Assembly (NCBI GenBank): GCA_934330725.1 | Contig: CAKRGM010000009.1 | Coordinates: forward strand, 1-64,000 | DNA: 64,000 nt | From: an uncultured Lachnospiraceae bacterium | GTDB lineage: Bacteria; Bacillota; Clostridia; Lachnospirales; Lachnospiraceae | Direction: 5' to 3' | In this document: positions 35,748 to 43,750 of the stretch, in pieces | How positions within the stretch are numbered: the first letter of the stretch is position 1 | How the letters are laid out: every line of letters begins with the position of its first letter | Notes under the pieces: generated by a model | What the model was told of the DNA's origin: nothing | What the model saw: only the letters and a program-made list of their open reading frames with translations | Databases searched by the model: none | Made by a program: the position numbers and the translations under genes

Positions 35748-35768
35748 TCAATCATCTCCTAAATAAAA

Positions 35769-35808
35769 ATTTTAGCGCGAGTTTGTTATATCTAACTCAC
35801 GCTAAAAT
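35769..35808 (-). terminator. terminator of the P-type ATPase operon
   Basis: ATTTTAGCG...GAGTT pairs with AACTC...CGCTAAAAT and is followed by ATTTTTATTT on the minus strand. Confidence 0.8.
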
Positions 35809-35873
35809 GATAAATTCTTTAATTGAACTCTGTCAATACTAATATGTTCTTTTGAGAATTTTTGACTTAGTAA

Positions 35874-37958
35874 CTATGTCAGTAAATTCTTCATGCTGTT
35901 AAGACTTATTACCAGTGTAGATGTATTGTGAAGCATAGCTGACACTGTAGGTGAAATGATTCCTCCAACTCCTAAAAGTATAAGTCCTGTATTAATTCCA
36001 ACTATAAGCTTATAATTCCTGTCAATTCTCTTAACAAGTCCGTTGCTTATAGCCTTAAGATTAACGATTTCATACAAATCATCTGCACCTATTGTTACAT
36101 CTGATATTTCCCTTGCAATCTGTGCTCCGTCACTTATTGCAATACCTACATCAGCAGCTGACAATGCCGGTGAATCATTGATTCCATCGCCAATCATTAT
36201 TACCTTGCGGCCCTTTGCCTTTTCTTTTTCAACAAAGGTTGCCTTATCTTCAGGCATTACCTCTGAGTAATATTCGTCTATGCCAACCTTTTGTGCAACA
36301 GCTCTTGCAGTACGCTCACTGTCCCCGGTCATCATTACTACTTTCTTGATACCTGCACATCTTAAAGAATTAATAACAGCTGAAGCTTCTTCCCTTATAG
36401 GGTCTTCAATGCAGATAACCGCTGCAAGTCTGTTTTCAATTGCCATATATAAATGTGAGTATTCTGCCGGAAGCTCATCAAACTTCTCTTTCATACCCTC
36501 ATCGATTGAGCATTTTTCATCTTCAAAGACAAAATGATAGCTTCCAATAACAGCTTTTTTGCCTTCAATGGTTGTTGAAATACCATGTGCAACAATATAG
36601 TCTACCTTTGAATGTTTCTCCTCATGTTCAAGGTGACGCTGCTTTGCCGCATTAACAACAGCATTTGCCATGGAATGTGGAAAATGTTCTTCCATACATG
36701 CTGCAATTCTCAAAAGTTCATTTTCATCCATATCACAGAATGAAACAATCTTTGCAACAACAGGCTGTGCTTTTGTAAGTGTACCTGTTTTATCAAATAC
36801 TATCGTATCCGCCTGTGCAATGTTTTCAAGATACTTTCCACCCTTTACAGTGACATTATACTGTCCGGCTTCTTTTATAGCTGAAAGTACTGATATTGGC
36901 ATAGCCAGTTTAAGCGCACATGAAAAGTCTACCATAAGTACTGAAAGTGCTTTTGTCACATTCCTTGTAAGAGCATAAGTAACTCCAGTTCCTAAAAGCG
37001 TTAATGGAACCAGTTTATCTGCAAGCGTTCCCGCCTTGCTTTCAAGAGATGATTTGAGCTTTTCTGACTCTTCTATCATCTTTACAATCTTTTCAAACTT
37101 GGTTGAACCGGTTGTTTCCTTTACGCAGATTGTAAGTTCACCCTCTTCAACAACTGTTCCTGCGTATACGTAAGAATCAAGTGTTTTCATGACCGGACAC
37201 GCCTCACCTGTCATTGATGACTGGTTTACTGAAGCTTCGCCGCCCACAACTACACCATCGAATGGAATTACGTTACCCATACGCACTTTAACTTTGTCAT
37301 TTACCTTTATCTGCTTTGAATCAACAAGTACTTCACTTACTTCATTATCCTCAGTACACAGCCATACCTTTTCGATATTAAGTGACATGCTTCTTGCAAG
37401 ATCATCAACCGACTTCTTATGTGTCCATTCTTCAAGAAGTTCTCCAATTCCAAGAAGGAACATTATTGTACCTGCTGTATCATAATCAGCCCTCGCTATT
37501 GATACACCTATTGCAGTTGCATCAAGCACAGGCACTTTAATCTGTCCTTTAAGCAATGTACATACACCATGATATATGTACTTTACAGACTTGACTACAG
37601 CTATTCCTGCTCTTATCGGTGCCGGTAAAAATAATTTGTTACCGACTCTTAAAACCACCTTCGTTACAAGCTTATCATAATATTCCTGATTAAGCTGTCT
37701 TCCAGAATTATCAAGATATACATCAGGCACTTCAACTTCGCTGTATTTAAACTTTGAAAGTATTTCTATCATCTGCTGTCTTGAACATATATAGTTCACG
37801 ACAACATCCTGATTAAGATCATACACCTTAGCAAATGTTACAAATTTGAGAGTACCCAGATAGTACTGCAGTGTATCCGCCTGTCTGTATGTCATTTTCT
37901 TTTGGATAACATGGATACGAAGACGTCCTTTTATTTCATGTTCAATAGTAAAACGCAT
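35874..37958 (-). CDS. heavy-metal P-type ATPase with a Ser-Cys-Ala-Leu-Lys membrane motif
   Basis: 694 residues: an N-terminal HMA-like region without CxxC (KGRLRIHV near residue 10), actuator loop NQSSMTGEACPV near residue 255, phosphorylation site VFDKTGTLTK near residue 395, and hinge GDGINDSPALSAADVGIA near residue 600. Instead of the CPC motif of copper/zinc pumps, the sixth membrane segment has DFSCALKLAMP, close to motifs of CtpC-like Mn/Zn exporters. The transported metal is therefore uncertain, not copper by default. It follows a DUF6110-like gene by 51 bp in an operon. Confidence 0.9.
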   Translation of the reverse strand: MRFTIEHEIKGRLRIHVIQKKMTYRQADTLQYYLGTLKFVTFAKVYDLNQDVVVNYICSRQQMIEILSKFKYSEVEVPDVYLDNSGRQLNQEYYDKLVTKVVLRVGNKLFLPAPIRAGIAVVKSVKYIYHGVCTLLKGQIKVPVLDATAIGVSIARADYDTAGTIMFLLGIGELLEEWTHKKSVDDLARSMSLNIEKVWLCTEDNEVSEVLVDSKQIKVNDKVKVRMGNVIPFDGVVVGGEASVNQSSMTGEACPVMKTLDSYVYAGTVVEEGELTICVKETTGSTKFEKIVKMIEESEKLKSSLESKAGTLADKLVPLTLLGTGVTYALTRNVTKALSVLMVDFSCALKLAMPISVLSAIKEAGQYNVTVKGGKYLENIAQADTIVFDKTGTLTKAQPVVAKIVSFCDMDENELLRIAACMEEHFPHSMANAVVNAAKQRHLEHEEKHSKVDYIVAHGISTTIEGKKAVIGSYHFVFEDEKCSIDEGMKEKFDELPAEYSHLYMAIENRLAAVICIEDPIREEASAVINSLRCAGIKKVVMMTGDSERTARAVAQKVGIDEYYSEVMPEDKATFVEKEKAKGRKVIMIGDGINDSPALSAADVGIAISDGAQIAREISDVTIGADDLYEIVNLKAISNGLVKRIDRNYKLIVGINTGLILLGVGGIISPTVSAMLHNTSTLVISLNSMKNLLT

Positions 37959-38009
37959 TTGTCTATCGCTACCCTTCTTTTAATTAAGCTTTCCCTCTTA
38001 AGCTTATTT

Positions 38010-38333
38010 TTATGCTTCTTCCCTGTCAGCATCTTCTGCTGTTTCTTCGCCTTCAACTTCGCAGAAATCTTCTTCACCAAGCTCAGCTTCTGCAAGTTCG
38101 CGGTCAGCATTAATCTGCTTTGCTTCAGCATAAACATCTTCAGCATTCTCCTGAATCTTTGATGCTGTCTTTACAACAAATGCCTTAGCTCTTAAAGCTG
38201 CAGCTGTACAGTTTGTGTAAAACTTCTTAGCATCCTTGCTTGATAAAATTTTGATTCCGGCAGTACCAAATGCTACTCCTGATGCAAATAATCCTGTCTT
38301 CTTCCAATTAATGTTCTTAAAAATGTTTGTCAT
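38010..38333 (-). CDS. DUF6110-like small membrane protein, partner of the P-type ATPase
   Basis: 107 residues: one weak N-terminal membrane segment (GLFASGVAFGTAGIKILSS near residue 14), an amphipathic helical middle and a strongly acidic tail. The pattern matches small proteins often encoded just before CtpC-like metal ATPases (DUF6110, named from memory). It may act as an accessory or metal-buffering subunit; the acidic tail could bind cations. ATG 38333 follows AAAGGTATGGTGG. Confidence 0.75.
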   Translation of the reverse strand: MTNIFKNINWKKTGLFASGVAFGTAGIKILSSKDAKKFYTNCTAAALRAKAFVVKTASKIQENAEDVYAEAKQINADRELAEAELGEEDFCEVEGEETAEDADREEA

Positions 38334-38684
38334 AATTAACCACCATACCTTTCGTTTTTTTAATAATCTTAAATTTATGTAAAAAATTTAGATTCAGTGT
38401 AATAATAACCAGCTTTATAACAGCCTACTAATGTTTTCGGCTAAATCCATGTTTTATAAAGTGCTGTTATCAGTCTTTTTTTATCAATAAAATCTGTAAA
38501 AAGCACATTCCCATTTATTGATATATGTATATCTTAAACAGGAATGTGCTCCAAAATTTTCATTGTTTGTGATTATACTCCCAGCAAATGTATTTTGCAA
38601 GAATTTAATTCACATTTTTATACTTTTTACATTTTTAACAAATTTTTGACATTAATTTTGATATTCTTGTCAATTAAGTTAAAT
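38334..38684. other. intergenic region between the mannanase and the DUF6110-like gene
   Basis: This AT-rich stretch holds the mannanase terminator (38498-38552) and the presumed promoter of the metal-ATPase operon near 38345-38400, which I could not place exactly. No reading frame is convincing. Confidence 0.4.
38498..38552 (-). terminator. terminator of the mannanase gene
   Basis: GAGCACATTCC pairs with GGAATGTGCT around an AT-rich loop, followed by TTTTTA on the minus strand. Confidence 0.8.
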
Positions 38685-41600
38685 TTAAAATTCAAATGAA
38701 AAATCTGAAATTGTAACTGAACCAGAAGCCTTTTCACCAACTCCTGTGTACAGTTTAAATGCAATAGCTCTTATATCTTCAGGATTCTTTAACTTTGCTG
38801 CATATTCCCATCCTGAAGCCTTTGATTTCCATGTTGAACCCTTAAGATCATAAACAACTTTAACAGTTTCACCCGGCTGAATAATGCGTTCGCCTTCTTC
38901 ACCGTCTACTGAACCTGCATTTTCCTGCCATGTCCAGTCACCAGTTGTCTTCATTACCAAAGTTACATGAATTGCTTCATCTGAGTTATTAGTAATTGTG
39001 CTTACTAATTTTCCATAAGCAGAACCATCAAATCCTGTACCTGTACCAGGTCTTGTCTCTGTCTGCGGACCTGCTGCATCTTCAGATGTAATATCCTTAA
39101 AGTTTACAGTAATAACACCGTTTTCATCACAGCTGTAATCTGTTGTGTTTGTCCAGCTGTTTTCTGCATATTTCCAGTTAAAGAATGATGCTGTCTTTGG
39201 TCTGTTAAGTTCAGCAATAGCCTTTGCGTATGGATTCTTTGTATAATCATAATCAGTTCCGATTGAGAAAAAATCAACACTTCCTGCAACACTTGAACCA
39301 GCTCCCTGGATACGGAAAATCATATCCTTAACATTAGCAAGGTTCTCGCACTTTGTAAGGTCAAATGAAAGCATTACTGCTGAGCGGGCAGGTACTTCCT
39401 GATACTTGGTATATTCTGTCCAGTCATCAAGTGCACCAATTCTTAATACAGGCTGAATCTGCAGTGGATACATTGTGTTATTACGAACAACAATATCAAC
39501 TGTCTTCTTTCCTGAAAGATCAATATCGCCTAAATTAGTAAGGCATGGATATTTATCCTTAGTAAGATCAATATTTACACGAATACCGCCGTTGCTTAAC
39601 GCCTCTGTTGTTGTATCTGCTGATGGCTTATCATCTCCACCTGAAGATACAAACCAGTCTTTAAGTGTCTCTAAATATCCTGCAGGTATTTCTGTAACTT
39701 CATCTGTTGATGGAACGTCAATATTTCCGCTGCCACCTTCATCTGGCTTGCTTGGTGGAGTAACTTCTCCTCCCGGATTTGAACCGCCTGCCGGCTTTAA
39801 AGTATATGCCATTCTTGATGTTGCCTGAATACCTGTATTCTGTGCATAGAACACATATTTACCCCAGTCTGTAAGCTGCTTTCCATCCCAGTCTTTTGAC
39901 ATATCGAGTGTTATATCTGTTCCGCCATTTCCTTTCCATGACCATGCTACATAACCGATATTCTTTTCAGTACAGTATGACATAATTGTAGCTTCGTCTA
40001 CGTCACCACCATTCTGGTAATCACCAAATTCACCAACGCAGAATGCAACACCCTTTGAAATCATTCCGTCAATATTGCTCTTAACTGTCTGGGCATCTTT
40101 TCCTGCTACTGAATATAAATGCATTGAAAACATTGTATTTCCTGTGCTGTCTGCTGAATAAACGCTCTGGCAGTTATTAATCATTGCGCTGACTTCCTGA
40201 CCATAACCTGATGCATCAACCATGATTACATTTTCAAGTCCGTCATTACGAAGTTCACGAATTGCATTCTGGTATGCGCTTGTCCATACATCTGCCTGGT
40301 TCCATGTTCCAAGCCACTCATTTGCAATATTTACAATTACATAGTCTTTATGCTGATTTAAAAGTGACTTTAATTCTTTCCAGTAATTTACTGCTGTATT
40401 AAGTCCTTCTACATCATTTTTTCCTGTGTGGTCATGTACCTCAACGATGCACACAAGTCCACGGTTTTCACACCATGAAATAATATTAGATACTTCTTCG
40501 TAAGATGTCTTATCCCACTGTGCGCCATCAGCAAGTACTACACGCACGCAGTTTGCACCAAGATCAGCAATTGCATTGATTGACTGCTGTGTATTGTTCT
40601 GATACCATGCATGTGCAACATTAACACCTCTCATGATGAATTCGTTTCCGTTTCCATCATAAAGCTTGCCGTTTGATACATACATTCCGGCACCTGTAGA
40701 AGGTGATCCGCCGCCTCCAGGTGTTACTGTTCCGCCTGAACCGCTGCCTGAACCACTTCCTGAGCCGCTTCCACTGCCTGAACCACTTCCTGAAGAAGCA
40801 ACAGCTTCGATTAATACATAGTCAAGTGCTGTATAACCCCAGCTTGTTGATACACCAAATTTGTGTTCTCCGGCCTTAAGTGTATATGTTTCTGTCTGTG
40901 CTTCCCACTTATTTCCTGATGTCTTAAGTGTTCCTGCACCATTGCCATCAAGATACAGCCAGTTTTCTTTGTAGCTGTCTGCATTTGATACTATTGTAAT
41001 CTTGTACTGTCCATCAGATGGTACGCTAAATCCAACTTCTCCCCAGCCTGATGCAAGATAAAGGTATCCATTTCCTGAATATCCCTGGAATGTACTATTT
41101 TCAATACGGTTGTTTCCATTATTTTCAAATCTGTTGGCATCTTCAAATTCGATCTTTGTGGCAAATGTCTGATCTCCTGTTGAACCACCACCCGGCTGAT
41201 CTGTTGAACCGCCGCCTGGCTGGTCTGTTGAGCCACCGCCTGGCTGGTCTGTTGAACCGCCGCCAATTGTTTCAACTGATTCTACAACTACGTAGTCAAG
41301 TGCTGTATAACCCCAGCTTGTTGATACACCAAATTTGTGTTCTCCGGCTTTAAGGTTATATGTTCCTGTTGTTTCCTGCCAATGATTTCCTTCTGTACAA
41401 AGAGTTCCGGCACCGTTATCATCAAGATACAGCCAGTTCTCTTTATAGGAATCGGCATTGTGCACCAATGTAATCTTGTATTCTCCATCTTCAGGAACTG
41501 AAAATCCGACTTCTCCCCAGCCTGATTCCAGATAAAGATATCCGTTACCTGAATATCCGGAAAACATTGATGAATCAATTCTGTTTCTTCCATTCTGCTC

Positions 41601-41759
41601 AAAGCGATTAGCATCTTCAAACTGAATAATCTGTCTGAAAACACCTGTTGTACTATTACCGCCTGCTGCCTGCAGCTGCTGCAAAGGTGCTGCAACTATC
41701 ATAACCACAAGCATTGCAAGTGTAAGCACAACTGATAAGAGTTTTTTCCTTTCTTTCAT
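38685..41759 (-). CDS. secreted multidomain GH5 beta-mannanase with two N-terminal carbohydrate-binding modules
   Basis: 1024 residues: signal peptide (1-32), two CBM35/CBM6-like modules (about 43-160 and 200-320; each begins EFEDANRFE or FEDANRFE and ends SWGYTALDYV), linkers of STDQPGGG and Gly-Ser repeats, then a GH5 domain (about 355-680) and C-terminal carbohydrate-binding-like domains. The GH5 part (FIMRGVNVAHAWY, INIANEWLGTW, VGEFGDY) resembles GH5_8 mannanases; Glu near 480 is the acid and Glu near 577 the nucleophile. It should cut mannan outside the cell. ATG 41759 follows ACAGGAGG. No anchoring motif is visible. Confidence 0.88.
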   Translation of the reverse strand: MKERKKLLSVVLTLAMLVVMIVAAPLQQLQAAGGNSTTGVFRQIIQFEDANRFEQNGRNRIDSSMFSGYSGNGYLYLESGWGEVGFSVPEDGEYKITLVHNADSYKENWLYLDDNGAGTLCTEGNHWQETTGTYNLKAGEHKFGVSTSWGYTALDYVVVESVETIGGGSTDQPGGGSTDQPGGGSTDQPGGGSTGDQTFATKIEFEDANRFENNGNNRIENSTFQGYSGNGYLYLASGWGEVGFSVPSDGQYKITIVSNADSYKENWLYLDGNGAGTLKTSGNKWEAQTETYTLKAGEHKFGVSTSWGYTALDYVLIEAVASSGSGSGSGSGSGSGSGSGSGGTVTPGGGGSPSTGAGMYVSNGKLYDGNGNEFIMRGVNVAHAWYQNNTQQSINAIADLGANCVRVVLADGAQWDKTSYEEVSNIISWCENRGLVCIVEVHDHTGKNDVEGLNTAVNYWKELKSLLNQHKDYVIVNIANEWLGTWNQADVWTSAYQNAIRELRNDGLENVIMVDASGYGQEVSAMINNCQSVYSADSTGNTMFSMHLYSVAGKDAQTVKSNIDGMISKGVAFCVGEFGDYQNGGDVDEATIMSYCTEKNIGYVAWSWKGNGGTDITLDMSKDWDGKQLTDWGKYVFYAQNTGIQATSRMAYTLKPAGGSNPGGEVTPPSKPDEGGSGNIDVPSTDEVTEIPAGYLETLKDWFVSSGGDDKPSADTTTEALSNGGIRVNIDLTKDKYPCLTNLGDIDLSGKKTVDIVVRNNTMYPLQIQPVLRIGALDDWTEYTKYQEVPARSAVMLSFDLTKCENLANVKDMIFRIQGAGSSVAGSVDFFSIGTDYDYTKNPYAKAIAELNRPKTASFFNWKYAENSWTNTTDYSCDENGVITVNFKDITSEDAAGPQTETRPGTGTGFDGSAYGKLVSTITNNSDEAIHVTLVMKTTGDWTWQENAGSVDGEEGERIIQPGETVKVVYDLKGSTWKSKASGWEYAAKLKNPEDIRAIAFKLYTGVGEKASGSVTISDFSFEF
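40819..41348 (-). repeat. duplicated binding-module DNA with a 56-bp identical block
   Basis: The 56 bases at 40819-40874 and 41293-41348 are identical, inside two paralogous binding modules that are otherwise diverged at many third positions. This indicates recent duplication or gene conversion. Confidence 0.85.
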
Positions 41760-42165
41760 TTTTAACCTCCTGTTATTATATTTGCAAAACAAAGTACTAT
41801 GTATTCTGCCACATAAATACCAGTATTTTGTTTTTGCCACACCTTGTCCCCTCTTTTGCCCCTCGCATATACATATAATTTATAACATATACATAATTTT
41901 TTCAACTGTATTTTTTGTTTTTTGTTTATATTTTATCACTTTCTATGATTTATATAGTACTAGTACTGTTTTATTTATATTATTTGCAAAGTATTTTATG
42001 CGCTTTTTTCGTTAATATATCCATGTATCATTTCTTATCATTATATCATTCATACAATTTATATTATTCGTATTACCCATATGCTTATCATGTCATGCAT
42101 GCCTTACCAAAAACCTTTCCAGACCCACGGCACACAAATGAATTGTATGCTGCAAGGTTACTCCT
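41760..42165. other. long leader/promoter region upstream of the mannanase
   Basis: About 400 bp of T-rich DNA holds the mannanase ribosome site (AGGAGG) and presumably its promoter. I see no clear catabolite-response element and no convincing gene. Confidence 0.4.
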
Positions 42166-42207
42166 AAAAAAACCGGCCCTGTTGAAAATTCAACAGGACC
42201 GGTTTTA
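42166..42207. terminator. bidirectional terminator
   Basis: AAACCGGCCCTGTTGAA pairs with TTCAACAGGACCGGTTT (one mismatch), with A and T tracts on either side. It ends the flavodoxin operon. Confidence 0.9.
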
Positions 42208-42239
42208 TCTGATACCAGTACGGCGTATAAAGCATTCTC

Positions 42240-42521
42240 TTAAACAGCAACTTCATCAAGAATTCCATTCAGCGCTGAGCCGCTGCTTGAATGGCATCTT
42301 ATAATATCTGTACTTTTTTTGCTTGCCTCAGTTACCGCGCACCGTACCATTTTATGAGAAACAGTATTAGTAAATATAATAATCAGATCGGGATTGCCAA
42401 TCTTTTTTTCCAAATCACCCTCCATGTGCGTAAACACTTTCGCCTTGCACCTATGTTCTTTACATATTTTTTTATACTGACATACCATACGGTCATGTCC
42501 GCCTATTATAACCACACTCAT
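42240..42521 (-). CDS. DUF2325 protein
   Basis: A 93-residue protein with an alternating strand-helix pattern starting SVVIIGGHDRM, FTNTVSHKMV in the middle and CHSSSGSAL near the end, matching DUF2325. These motifs resemble a small Rossmann-like domain often found with metal- or redox-linked genes. Its ATG overlaps the flavodoxin stop (TAATG), so it is cotranscribed with DUF3793 and flavodoxin. No enzyme activity is known. Confidence 0.8.
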   Translation of the reverse strand: MSVVIIGGHDRMVCQYKKICKEHRCKAKVFTHMEGDLEKKIGNPDLIIIFTNTVSHKMVRCAVTEASKKSTDIIRCHSSSGSALNGILDEVAV

Positions 42522-42949
42522 TAATTAACTAATTTCTCTCCTAACTTTCTGCATGCCTCAAGGACATCATCATCTGGTTCTTCCTGACATATAAGACCTT
42601 CGTTATCTACTATTACAGCACCTGCTGTCTGCATTCTTTCTACCCAGTCACGCATCCATTCACCATCGCCCCATCCGTATGAACCAAATAAAGCAATCTT
42701 CTTTCCGCTTACATACTGTGTAAGTTCTTCAACAAATGGTTCCATTTCCATTTCTTCAAGAGCCTCTGCTCCCATTGCAGGGCATCCAAGTGCAAATGCA
42801 TCACTTGCCTTAAGATCATCAATTGATGCTGCACTTACTTCAACTACTTCAGGTTCTTTGCCTGCATTTTTAATTCCTTCGCCAACTGCCTCTGCCATTT
42901 TCTGTGTATTTCCTGTCTGTGACCAATAAACAACATTAATCTTTGCCAT
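42521..42949 (-). CDS. flavodoxin
   Basis: 142 residues with the FMN phosphate loop YWSQTGNTQKMAE near residue 9, the second FMN-contact loop FGSYGWGDGEWM near residue 85, and acidic surface helices. Flavodoxin replaces ferredoxin as an electron carrier when iron is scarce. Its operon carries an upstream 16-bp dyad shared with the feo promoter, which fits iron-limitation control. ATG 42949 follows GAAAGGAAA. Confidence 0.93.
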   Translation of the reverse strand: MAKINVVYWSQTGNTQKMAEAVGEGIKNAGKEPEVVEVSAASIDDLKASDAFALGCPAMGAEALEEMEMEPFVEELTQYVSGKKIALFGSYGWGDGEWMRDWVERMQTAGAVIVDNEGLICQEEPDDDVLEACRKLGEKLVN

Positions 42950-43011
42950 TTCTAATTTATTTCCTTTCTTTTATTTATTACTATTTGGTGTCTGCGAAAC
43001 ATACTGTTTTT

Positions 43012-43593
43012 CTAAACAATCATCTCTTTTATGCCAACGCCATAATAAACGAGTTTTACAAGCTGCTCCTGTGCTTTATTATACTCATCAAACAATTCTA
43101 TCTTTCTTTTTGCATCATGATAAACTTTCCAATATCCTGAATAAAGATAATTCTTTCCATTGTTTTTGACAAATCCAAGCACATCTTCAACCGGGTACCC
43201 AAGAAGCATTCCCATTTCATGCGGGAATTCACTTTTCAGGCTTATATATCTGTCATACCTTGATTTAAATGTATCCAAAACCGAATCAATATCAAACCTG
43301 GTATATCCAAAGCCCTTTAACACTTCACTAACTCTCTCATCACTCAGCTGTTTAGCTGTCTCATCTCTTCTGTAGAGAAAAAATGTCGTAGCCTTTTCTG
43401 ACTGATTAAGAACATAATATGAAATATTGCTCTCATTGAATACATCTATAACATATTCTACTGAGCTTTTTTTCACTGTTAGAAGATTAGCCGGTTTTAT
43501 GCCTGTCAGTAAAGGCGCACATTGCAGTACAATCTGAAGATCGTAATTTGCGCTGTCAATTCCCTGAAGCATCTTAAATACCTCCTGACTCAT
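43012..43593 (-). CDS. DUF3793 protein
   Basis: 193 residues with CAPLLTGIKPANLL near residue 25, FFLYRRDE near residue 72, then FPHEMGMLLGYPVEDVLGFV near residue 120, matching DUF3793. This family regularly sits beside flavodoxin in clostridia; its function is unknown. It is first in the operon DUF3793-flavodoxin-DUF2325. ATG 43593 follows AAAGGAGG, with an operator-like dyad about 15 bp upstream. Confidence 0.85.
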   Translation of the reverse strand: MSQEVFKMLQGIDSANYDLQIVLQCAPLLTGIKPANLLTVKKSSVEYVIDVFNESNISYYVLNQSEKATTFFLYRRDETAKQLSDERVSEVLKGFGYTRFDIDSVLDTFKSRYDRYISLKSEFPHEMGMLLGYPVEDVLGFVKNNGKNYLYSGYWKVYHDAKRKIELFDEYNKAQEQLVKLVYYGVGIKEMIV

Positions 43594-43607
43594 TCTGCCT
43601 CCTTTCA

Positions 43608-43623
43608 GTTAGTTTCATCTAAC
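43608..43623 (-). promoter_or_regulatory. metal-regulator-like operator of the flavodoxin operon
   Basis: GTTAGTTTCATCTAAC is a 16-bp dyad with 5-bp arms, located immediately upstream of the ribosome site. A possible -10 (TATAAC) lies just beyond it, so a bound repressor would cover the transcription start. Confidence 0.55.
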
Positions 43624-43750
43624 CGTTATAAGGTTATCAAAGAAAAGCAGATAAATCAATATACTTATTATACGCATTTTCTCAAATATACCTTTTTTTA
43701 GATGCCAGGCTCAAAAACCTGAAGCAACAATATAATAGTATATCCAAAAA

